Below are positions 25,401-37,400 of a stretch of DNA of 64,000 nucleotides, one piece after another. This DNA is from Aristolochia californica. Lineage: Eukaryota; Streptophyta; Magnoliopsida; Piperales; Aristolochiaceae. The position numbers and the translations under genes are program-made. Position 1 is the first letter of the stretch. Each line of letters starts with the position of its first letter. The DNA is taken from positions 13,608,782 to 13,672,781 of the forward strand of contig JARWKL010000003.1 of NCBI GenBank assembly GCA_029961685.1, read 5' to 3'. The notes beneath the pieces were generated by a model. That model saw only the letters and a list, made by a program, of their open reading frames with translations. It made no database searches and was not told the DNA's origin.

Positions 25401-28400
25401 GAAGAGAAGATTCGCTTGATCATCGTGAATTACTCCGCCAAATCCAGCTGGGCCCGGACACCCGAAAGCACTTCCATCAAAATTTAATTTAAAGTGTCCT
25501 GGAGGAGGTTTAGTCCATTCTACCATAATAGGAACCTTCAATGGAAGAGACATATTTGCAACATTTCGCCAATTTTCCCTCATATTTGTTGCTCTTAGAT
25601 CACAGAATTCTTTGCGAAGGAGAACCCAAGAGCTAACTTGACCGACTATCTGTTCACAAAGAATATTCCGAGGAATAACTTTCTGATTGAATTTGCGATT
25701 GTTTCTTTCTTTCCATAAATTCCACGCAATGTGCCCAACACAACAAGATATTAAGATTTTCCCCAACTTCGGAAGGCTAACCAAAGTTAAAATTGTGTTT
25801 TGCAAATCTGGCGAAGGGCAATATAATAAACCGATTTTGTCCATTAATTCCGTCCAAATCTTATGAGCATATTCGCAATGTAGAAGCGTGTGATCTGCTG
25901 TTTCAGGAGATGTGTTGCAAAATGGGCATTCTGGATTGGGAGTATTAATGCCTCGTCTTTGCAAAGCATCAGAAGTTAAGATTTTATTTTGACATACCGT
26001 CCAGATGAAAAACTTGATGCGAGGAGGAATCAGGAGCGACCATGCAAAAGCAGCAGGATGTTCTACGTGGAGAGGCGGGTATGAAATCATATGATGGTAC
26101 GTTGAAGCTGTAGAGAACATACCTTGTTTGTTGGGCGTCCAGATGAGTGTATCGGCAGAGTTTTTTAAGGCCACACCAAAAAGTAAATTGACCAGACCGG
26201 TGGCTTCAACAGCTTCAGAGTCATTTAATGCTCGCCTGAGATGAAGATTCCAACCACCCGAAGACTGCCAGTGGTTAGAAATCATTGAGCTACGAGATCT
26301 TGACAGTTGGAATAAACGAGGATGACTTTCCTTTAAACAACTAGCCCCTATCCACCAATCCGACCAGAATAGAGTATCTGTACCACTCCCAATATAGCAT
26401 TTGACGACAGATTTGAAGGTAGGTAAGAGTTTGGCAATTTTCTTCCAAACGGGGGATAACTTGTAAAATCTTCCCCCATCCGTCCACCAGCCATTCTCTT
26501 TTCCGGATTTAATTGCAACCATTCGGCGCCACAGTAGATTGGGTTGCATGTTGAACTTCCAAATCCACTTTAAGAGCAGAGACTTGTTTGTGGTAGCAAC
26601 GTCGCGAATCCCGAGGCCCCCCATTACAATTGGTTTACAAACATCTACCCATTTTACAAGATTAAACTTTTTTTCCCCATTTGGCCCATCCCATAAGAAT
26701 CTTCTTTTCAAAAAATTCAATTCTAACCCGAATAGAAGCTGGACAATGGTACAAAGATAAAAAATAGGATGGAATTCCATGAAGGTATGATTTAATTAGA
26801 ACCAGTTTACCAGCTTTGGATAAAAATTTTCCTTTCCAAGTAAGAACATTCTGGACAAATACATATTAGTTCAACTGGTAAGGATTTTACCTTCTGAAGC
26901 AACCACAGGAAATGCCTAATCTTACAAGGACTGGATTACACCAAACTAGCGTTGAGGTGGGGTCATATTAAGTATTGATGCTAAGAAGATCAGAGAAGAA
27001 AACTGAACCTACAAGACGAGCTAAATTAAAGTTGATCATGCCAGTAATATAGTTACTCTATTGTGAAGAGAGGTTTGCTGTCTCCTTTGCTTTGTCATCC
27101 CTTAGTGTGTTTGTAAGGTTAAGATTCCAATGTCCAACTATAAATGAACTGAAGGCAGATTTGTCTGTCCCAAGCAACATTATAAAGCAAAGATAAATCA
27201 GTTCCTGGGGTATAATAACTAAAGCAAGGGTAAAGTGGTTGGTAGGGTATAATCACTAATTCATTCATCAAGCCAAATTTGATCAACTGCCCCTACACAC
27301 ATGATATTCTAAGACCTATGATAAATGTAGCCTTTTTAAACTAGAAATGTATTATGGGTTAGGATATGAAGAAATCTATGAGTCTAGAAAATTATGTTAA
27401 TTAGAGGAAATAAGATTTATTTATAAAGCATTCCTCTGAATCTCAACATGCCATAGCCACTTGGAAAGGAAAGCCTGATTCATCAAACTGATGGACTGGA
27501 TACCTAAATCTCCTTGTCTTTTCAGTAAACAAACTTATCCGGATTTCACTCAATGATAATGACACCTTTATGAAGCGTCCTTTCAGAGGAAACTATGCAT
27601 TATTGAAAATTTTGGAAAAATGCCAAACAGATGTGGAATGAAGGAGAACTAAAATTTGGAATGCTTGCCAGGTTTCCTTAATCGAGTTGGTTCTACCAGT
27701 AAGGTTAAGGAATTTGCTTTTCCAATTTGAAAAAAGTTGTTCTAGTCTTGATTGTCTTATATTCTTAATATTTTATTTATTGATGTCTGCATGTGATGTG
27801 ACATAATTAGTATCTCAGGTTAGTAATTTGCAATCACGTAAGTAATCTAATAAGTTGATGTCTACTTCTTAGTCGCTAAAAATGTTGATATATGTAAAAT
27901 GACTTAGATTTCACAAAAACTTGTAATTGAATATGGACCACTTACTGGAGTTTATTCAAATAGATTATGTTTGTTTATAATATTATCCTGTGCAGATTGA
28001 ATAATTTTATTTGACATATTCAAGTTCATCATATTATGGATTACAGTTTCTGTTTGTTGGGAGGACTTTTTCTCTATTTAGAGAATCAAGGCTTAAGACT
28101 TTTCGTATTCGATACTGAGTTGCTGATGATGTGCAGTTACACGTTCAAATATGTATGGAATTTGTCATTTTGTGTATTTTGTGTGTGGGAAGTAAGTTGT
28201 CAATGATTAAGTGTTCCAGAATTGAAAATAAGACTTCTTCCCATTTTGTTTATGGGATCCCCCTCTGTTGCTTTGTAGCCTCGTTTTGCCCTTGGGTTCT
28301 TTAAAAAAAATCTCTTACTCAAAAAATAAAAATAAAATAGAAAATAAATGGGAAATAATGGAATAAGTGGGATTGAGAGAGGAAGAAGAGGAGAAGAGAG

Positions 28401-31400
28401 AAGGAGAGAGAGGGCAGCAGCAAAGGGAGAGGTATCTCTTTGATTAGGGTTCTAGTCGACCCTAATCACCTTATATAGCATAAAAGAGAGTATAAGGACA
28501 ATAATGTCCCTACTCACATAAACTTAATTACACTCTTATATTTCCTTCATCACACCTCCTATTTACATGAAATTTAAACTACATAAACTATCTTTTTTTT
28601 TTTTTTTGAAAAAGATGTATTAATAAAACACGAGAAATTACAAAATTTAGGGGAGCATGTCCCTTACAACCAACAATTGTAGGGTAGCTCCCTGCCTGAC
28701 AAGCACATTTGCCGCTGAATTTGCGGCTCTCGGAATGTGACTCCAAATACAAGAAACAATTGAGGTAATTTCTAAAATTTCCTTAAAAGTATCCCAATGC
28801 TTCCATGGAGGAGAAGACGCGTTCTCACACCATCCTATCACCACTTTTGAGTCCCCTTCAATATAGAGGACCCCCCTTCATTTATCTCTGAAGACACGAA
28901 GACCGGAGAGGAGACCATGTAACTCTCTAAACTACATAAACTATCAACCATACGGAATAGGATAAACATATTTCTAGGAGGTGCAGATAGTGAGAAATTA
29001 CCAAACAACCCTTCTAAAATATTTTTCAATACTCCCCCTCAAATTGGTGCGTAAATATCCATTAGCTCCAACTTGTTACAAAAATTCCCAAATTCCTTTT
29101 TTCCTATTGCCTTGGTGAGTATATCAACGATCTGATCACTGGATTCGAATATACAGAGTGACCATTTCTTTTCTTCATATCTGTGTCTTTGACAAAGTGA
29201 CATTCTACTTCTATGTGCTTCGGTTCTTTTGTGAGAAACTGAGTTTCTAGTAATAAAAATGGTTGCTTAACTGTCACAATACATAGTCATGAGCCTATTT
29301 CTCTGTAGATTTGATTCTTATAGAACTAACCTCACCCACATTAGTTCAATGATTGTATGAGCCATAACTCTATATTCAACTTTGGCACTAGAGTGGGCCA
29401 CATATTTTGTTTTTTACTTCTCTAACTTATTAGGTTTCCACCTAAGAACACACGCTAGCCATTAGTTGATTTCTTATTCAGTTCAGACCCAGCGTAGTCG
29501 CATGTGAGTATACATGTATCTTAATATGATCATTAGTTTTGAAGAATAGTCATTTACTAGGAGAACCTTTTAGGTATCTCAGTATCCTCTGAGCCGCTTC
29601 AAGATGTATCTTTCGTGCCCGATCCATAATTGGTTGATCACACTAACGGAGAATGATGTGTCAGGATGGGTAACAATAACATGGATTAGTTTCCCAACTA
29701 ACTAGCGATACATAGTCTTGTCTTTAAGTTCATCGCTGTCCTCACTATATAGATCATGACCCACTTCCATAGGAGTTTCTATTGGTTTTGCTCCTAGTAG
29801 ACGATACTCTTGTAACATATCAGTGACATATTTTCTCTGAGTGTGTTCAAGTTCTACCTTGCTTCTATGCCAAGGAGGTACTTTAGGGGGGCCCAAGTCT
29901 TTCGTTTGAAAATCTTGTGAGAGATAACTTTACTTCTTCAATCCTCTGTAGATCACTTCCAGACAAAATAATATCTTCCACATACACTAGTAGGACCACA
30001 AGCCCAAAGGATCTCTTCATTATAAACAGAGAATGGCCACAATGGATGCGAGAGAATTCATATGACATAACCACCTAGCTGAATTTCTCAAACCATGCCC
30101 TTAGACTCTGTATACGTCCATAGGTTGCCTTTTTGAGTCTGCACAATTTCTAAATCTTCCACTGAGCAAAACACCTCCTCATCGAGGTCACCATACAAAA
30201 AGGCATTTTTTATATCAAGTTGAGACAATGGTCAATCTTGCTTAATTGCAATAGAGACAAAAATACGAATCGAAGATAGAGGAGCTATAGGTGAGAAGGT
30301 CTCAAATACAATCACCCCATATGTCTGTGTAGCCTTTGGCAACCAGTTGTGCCTTATCGTTCATTAGAACCATCTACCCTGTATTGACAGTGTATACACA
30401 ACGACATGCAACAACAGTAGCCTTTGAGGCAAGTCACACAACACCCATGTGCCTCTATCACATAATGCCTCCATGTCAGTATCCATAGCTGCTTTCCACC
30501 AAGGTGTCTTTCTACATAAAAAGGAACGTTGTACAAGGACAAAGAGAAGGCAAACTTTCTATACTGGTGAGATAAGGAATCAAATGAGACAAAATTCAAC
30601 TGTGGGTGTCTAGTGGATTTACAAACACTTATCTGAATTGCAATAGGGAGGTCTAAGTCACTTCAAGATCAATTGACAAAGAGGATTCTGGGTATGGTGA
30701 GAGAAAGGATGCTTGTGTTGGGTGTCGTAAGTTAGTCTTTTGTGTTACAATTGTAGTGTTTTCTCTACAGGAACAACTGGTAAATGGATAGGACTATCTT
30801 CTACAAGAGCTGGTGGAACAACTTCCAGATTTGGAGTAAGAGGAGAAGTATCTCTAACAACAGTAGAAAAGAAGGGGCCATTTTCAAAGAATATCACATC
30901 AACAGATACAAAGGTTTTCCTTGTGGAAGGGCAAAAACACTTGTATATCTTTTGAGTACAAGAGTACCCTAGGAAGACATGCAACGTGGAGACAATTTAT
31001 TTATGGCTGAACCAAAAACATGTGCAAACCATACACACCCAAAAATTCGTGGAGTCAAGGGATGTATGGAAATTGATGGAGTAAGTAGCTGGATGGGAAA
31101 TTTCCCCCCAATGAAAGACGATGACATTCTGTTAATAAGGTAGCATGCAGTCAAAATTACATTACCCTAGTACTGTTTTGGAACATTCATATGAAGGAGC
31201 ATAGTATAGGCTCCTTCCAGCAAGTGACGGTTTTTGCGTTCTACTACCCCATTCTATTGATGAGTGAGCACACAAGACTATTGGTGAATAATTCCATGAG
31301 TTTGGCAAAACGTATCAAACTTGTGATTCATCTACTCTAGTTCATTGTCAGTGCGAAGGATGCGGAAAGATGCATTAAACTGGGTTTTCATTTCATTGTA

Positions 31401-34400
31401 AAGGTTTTGGAATACAAAGAAACTTTATATTTCTCCTATAGGAGATACACCCAGTTATATCTACTAAAATCATCAATAAAGGAAAGGAAGTGCTTAAACC
31501 AAAGACATTGGACACAAGATAGGACAGGGTCCCCATACATCTGAGTGAACAATTTTAATTAGACTTGTGTTTTTTGTTTTGCTTAAGGGGAACGGAGTTT
31601 GATGATGCTGCCTGGCTGACACGAATCACACACAAACGATAAATTGGAAGGAAAATATGGAAATAGCTGCATACTCTCGAAAAAGTCTGAAGAAGAAACC
31701 TCCCATCACCCCCTTTGCTTACACATATTCCAGAAAGAAGAAGAAGAACAAAAAAAAAAAAAAAAAATAGCCTGCCAAAACCAAACACTCCAGGAAGCCC
31801 TTCGCCCACTTCTCTTCCCCCGAAACTAGATTATCTGGCCAACTTCTCTCAAATCGCTCAGACTGATGCCCAAATGGACTGCATCCAATTCGTCAAGGAG
31901 CAAGAGCACGAGTTCCCTCCGCTGGAATTTGAAGACATAACAAAGTTAGCATTGGAATTTTGCAAATTTTTCCACGACACCAATGCCCAAATGAGGATCT
32001 CCCCCTCGCTCATACTCAAAACGTGCAATCATCAAGGCGGCCCTTTTTGAATATAATCCAAACATTGTAATATTGGTTGAAACCAAACTACAATCTTTTG
32101 ATAATTTTGTTGCTCGGGAGTTATGGTATGATTCTAACCCTGAATGGGCAAAAGTTGATGCGATTGGGCATTCTGGAGTTATTCTTGTCCTCTGGAACCC
32201 AAACTCTATTGAAGCCACTCTCTCCCATCCTGGTCTTTTCTCTATTGGTATACGTTTTCGTGACCGCTCCTTGGGGACATCTTGGAACGAACACGTCACA
32301 ATAACCACGCCTCCTTTTGGGAAGAAATCCTCTTCCTCGTCCAACTCTAGGACCTCCCCTGGCTCTTGGTTGGGGATTTCAATGCCATCCTTCAATGTTT
32401 CGAAAAATGCCCTCCCACCATTAGAACCACCTCCACTATGTGAGCATTCTTGGATCTCATTAGTAGCCTCGAACTCTCTGAAATACCTCTTTGGAAAAAA
32501 AATACTTGGTCAAACGGCCAGAACTCCCCTGTCATCTCGAAACTTGATAGATTCCTTGCCAACAATGAGTGGTTCCAAAATTTTCCCAACACCACAGGCC
32601 AAGTCTTCAATAAAATTGGTTCTGATCATTGGCCGATTCAAATCAACACTCACCCCCTTGCTTGGGGCCGATCTCTGTTTCGATTTGAGAACTCTTGGAT
32701 CCTTACTGAATCCTTCAACTCCCATCTTTCTGGATGGGGTTGGGCGCTCCCCCTCAAATTCAAAAGCTTTGAAGGCGAAGATCCACCTATGGTCTCTCAA
32801 TCAGCGCGCTGCTGCTGTTTCTTAAAAAAATTTGATCTGCCGCTACTTATCTTTGTTGGACCTCCTCGAAGAGCAAAGATTCCTTTCTTCCACTGATCTA
32901 TTTCTCATAAACAATTTAAATCTTGAGTTATCAAATCTTCTTCGAAATGATACCTTGTACTGGAAACAACGAGCCAGATTTCGCTAGTTGGCCGAGAGGG
33001 ATGAAAATACAAAATTTTTCCATGCTATTTCCTCGGCCATAAGGAGGGCTAACTGTATCACATCTCTCTGTCATGGGGACCAGGTGACCACGGATAGCCC
33101 CTCCATTGTTAACATTCTTGTGAAGTTCTTTATAGATCTTTATTTAGAGGAACGCTTCAGCCGCCTTATGCTTTACCAATTTGATTATAAGCGTATTTCT
33201 TCTTCTGATGCCGACTCTTTTTTTGTTTTTTTTGAGTAAAAAGTTGCATATATTAAAAGAGAAAGAAAGAGTACAATACCTGACTAAGATGGGCTTTCCG
33301 CTACAACAAGATGTTAGAGGGAAACGCCTAATTTAGCCTGAACAACCGCTAGGTGATTAGCAGATCTGGGAATGTGTTTCCAATTACATTGCAATTGAGA
33401 AAATAAATTACATATATCTTCAAACAGATGCCAGTGCCGCCAAGGCGGTTTAGAAGACTTCTCACACTAGTTGATAACGACTTTTGAGTCTCCTTCAACG
33501 CAAAGAGGGCCCAACAACCGTTGTTTGAAGAGTTTTAAACCATTATACAACCTAGAAAGCTCAGCAGTAGTTGAGTCAAATACTCCAATCGGCCCAGCAA
33601 AGGAAAATAGAAGCTTCCCTTTATTGTTGTGGATGACACCTCCAAATCCGGCAAGCCCAGGGTAACCATAAGTGCTTCCGTCAAAATTTAATTTGATGCG
33701 GACTTTCAGTACAGAGGAAATCGATCTAGCCTCTCTTGGCCTTTTGAAGGACAAAGTTCCTGGTCTTGACGGCTTAAATGGTGAGATCTATCACAAATTC
33801 TGGGAGGTTATAAAAAATGATGTATATGCCTTTGTTCAAAGTTTCTATCAAGTCGGCATCAATCACAAAGCTGTGGTGCTTTTGTCATTGCACTAATTCC
33901 AAAAAAAGCAAACTCTGCAATGCCCCAAGACTACCGACCTATCAGCCTCACCACAAATTTTTACAAAATCATTGGTCGAATTCTTGCCAACCGACTCAGA
34001 TCTCTCCTTCCCAAAATCATTAGCCCTAGTCAGTGTGCTTTTATTTGTGGTTGAAATATCCTTGATTCAGCCTTGGTTGCACATGAACTCTTGGACTCCT
34101 TAAAAAAATCCAATAGACCTAGATTTGTCCTGAAACTTGAAAAAGCTTTTGATTGTGTTAACTTGAAATTAATTGACCAACTTTTTGACAAAATGGGTTT
34201 TGGAACACCCTGGAAATTTTGGATGAGAAGTTGCATCTCCAACGTGTCATACTCTGTCCTTGTTAATGGAAAACCCTGTGGTTATTTTAACGCCACAAGA
34301 GGCATTCGGTAAGGGACCCTTGTCTCCCTTCCTCTTCACTCTCATTGCAGAACACTTGGCATCCATGGTCCGTCTTGCAAAAAATTCCGGTTGGCTAAGC

Positions 34401-37400
34401 CCCATCTCTGATGATCCTAGTCAAGATATTTCCCTTCTTCAGTATGTTGATGACACCATTCTCTTTGGTGAAGGTACTTTAAAAGAAATCTCTCATATTA
34501 AAGCCCTGTTAAATTTATTTGAACTCTCCACTGGTCAAAAGCTAAACTGGACAAAATCTTCAATTACTGACTTCAATATTGATCCTAATGTGTTAAACTC
34601 CACGGTTCGTTATCTGGGATGTAAAATTGCTACACCTCCTACATATTTGGGCCTACCTTTGTCACCTACTCTGCCTTCCAAAAGCTCTTGGCATCCTATT
34701 ATTGAGCGTTTGGAGGGCCACTTGGTGTCCTAGAGAGGAAATTTTTTATCTAAGGCTGGTAAACTTGTTCTTATTAAGTTTTGCTTGCATGGTATCCCTT
34801 CTTATTTTCTCTCTCTATATCGATGTCCTGCTTCTGTCCGTAAAAGAATTGAACTGCTCAAAAGGAGATTCCTATGGGGAGGACTGAACGACGAAAGGAA
34901 ATATAGCCTTGTGAAATGGGTTGAGGTATGTAAACCTAAAACTCTTGGCGGACTCGGGATCCATGATACTGCTACCACAAATTCTGGATTGTTACTTAAA
35001 ATGGATTTGGAAGTTTAACTTATATCCGAAATTGATTTGGAGGAAATTGGTTGTTGCTAAAGCAAATAAATTATTGGGTTGGTGGATTGAGGGTGGGTGA
35101 TGTAATAGGTTGTCCCTTGTGTGGAAAAAAATTGTAATATTGTTACCTGCTTTCAAAACGGCTGTAAAATGTTACTTTGGCATGGCAAATGTAACAAGAT
35201 TTTGGTCAGACTGGTGGACCGGCACCACAACATCAACATCAGCGTCAACTTGGTTTCTAACCTGGTGAGAAATATTGAAGCGTCCATCTCGGACCAGCAA
35301 ACTGATTCCGGAGGATGGAACTTAAATCTCTGAAGATCACTCTCTGGTTCTGAGGCCTTGGTGGCATCCGACCTCATCACCATTCTTTCCTTGGTAAGAC
35401 ACAGAATTGTTCTGATACTCTTATTTGGACGCCATGCACTCAAGGTAATTTCTCAACTTCATCTGCATACAATTTCCTGAGTTGTCCCAGCCCTCCACAA
35501 ACCAAACATCCTGCTGCCATTGCATGGACCTTGCTTGCCCTTCCTCGTGCTAAATTTTTTATTTGGTCCACATAGGAATAAAATTCTCTCATCAGATTCC
35601 CTAATCCAGAGAGGAACCTATGTCCCCGACCCTCTATGCCCCTTTGGCCAAATTTCCCCAGAAACAGCCACCCATATCCTTTTACATTGCAACTATGCCC
35701 ATTTTGTGTGGACCAACCTCCTCAACAAAATCGGTCTCCAATACTGCCTCTCTCAAAATCTCTCATTTACCATCCTCTCAGTTACTAATGCTAGCTTCCC
35801 AAAACTCGAAAAATTATTAATCTCTTGCTGTGTTGGGCATCTCATTTGGGCATTATGGAAAGAAATGAATAATTGTAAATTCAATTTAAAATCTATTCCT
35901 GGCAATACATTGGTTGAAAAAATTATTGGTCAAGTTACTGCATGGATCCTTCTGCATAAGGAATTTAGAAATCTAAATGGATCTAATTTTCGTGAGAACT
36001 GGTGGATAATTGCTGGTATGTCTTATCCACCTCGCCCCCCAATTATGGAAATTTGGTGTTCAGCACACCCCCCCCTTAGGCCACTATAAATTGAATTTTG
36101 ACAGAAGCGCTTTTGGATGTCCTGCCCCAACGGGTTTTGGTGGTGTTCTTCATGATGAAAACGATATTCTTCTTTTTTCTTTCGCTGGGCTAATTGAAAT
36201 TTCAGATTCAACTACTGTTGAACTCTTCGGGTTACTAAATGGACTTCGGATTTTCAAAAGTCGTCTTACTGAGCCCCTTTGCATTGAAGGAGACTAAAAA
36301 ATTGTCATCAATTGGTGTGCAAAGACAAATCTTCCACCATGGCGGCATTGATGTTTTATGATATATGTAATTTAACCTCTTTTTTAAATTGTAATCGGAA
36401 GTACATTCCTAGGTTAGCTAGTCATTTAGCTAATGCTCAGGCTAAATTAGGTGTTTCACTCCAACACCTTGTTGTGGAGGAAGACCCTGTTTAGCAAGGT
36501 ATTGTAATCTTTCTCCTTCGTTTTAATAGCTTATACATCTTCATTCAAAAAAAAAAAAAAAAAAAAAGCTGAATCAACTTTGCTAAAGAAGGTTGTCCTA
36601 ACCGTAGCCACTGAAGTGGTGATACTGCAGAATGTAAAGCATGTAACGGAGGTTGTGAGTGTCCCTCCAAACGATAAAGTCCACCCCTCTCATGCCTGGA
36701 ACCAATCGTCAAAGCATGTAACGGAGGTCGTGAGTGTCCCTTCAAACGATAAAGTCCACCCCTCTCACGCCTGGAACCAATCGTCCTCCTCGTCGTGAGA
36801 TCTTGAAATACAAAATAAGATGGATAAAGGTTATTGAGCAGCTCATGGACTTTGTAAGCTGACTATTGACAACAAGTTAAGAGGAATCTTAGGAACAAGT
36901 AACATTGATTGTAGTGACATAAAAGGAGTAGGGACTAGTGTACCCCTTCCCTGAACAAATGACACTGATCCATCAGTTAGGGTTACAAACTTGATATCAG
37001 GACACTCTTTTAAAATAGAAAACATGGAGGACATACCTGACATATGAGTTGTGGCTTCTGAGTCCAAAACCCAAGTTGGACGTACATTTAGAGCAGATGT
37101 ACCTGAATTTGAGAGTGTGGTTGTAGGGGTTGACATCGGAGAAAATAACCAAGTTGCTGTTGTCCAGGCATTTCCATGGCCTTGAGTCCTGCTAGCCCAC
37201 ACAGCCTTGATATTTTGTTCTGGTCGACATAAAGGACTAGGTTGCAGTTATCTCGCAGAGACCCTCATATGCTCGAATCAGGCTTTGTGGCCAATAATTG
37301 TGCTCTAATAGAGTCAAATTATGTCTTAAACCTTAAAGAAATATTGCAATGTGCACCTATCCTTTCTGTTTCTCGTTTCCCTTTCATCCAAAGTAACGGG

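Larger units (their letters stand above)
31672..36567 (+). mobile_element. 5'-truncated L1-type LINE inserted into the copia pre-integrase region
   Basis: The same family as 14358-21541, starting in the ORF1 lysine-rich region and ending with a ~24-base A-tail after CTTATACATCTTCATTC. The flanks share AGCTGCAT (31664) and AGCTGAAT (36567), a short probable duplication. Joining the flanks on the minus strand gives an unbroken copia pre-integrase reading (LAKLIQLF then PYFPSN, CDSC). It carries a nested minus-strand LINE tail at 33220-33693. Confidence 0.85.

Noticed and set aside
25080..26780. 566-codon ORF as a host RNase H or zinc-finger gene
   Set aside because: Domain order, poly-T end and homology to other copies show a 5'-truncated LINE ORF2.
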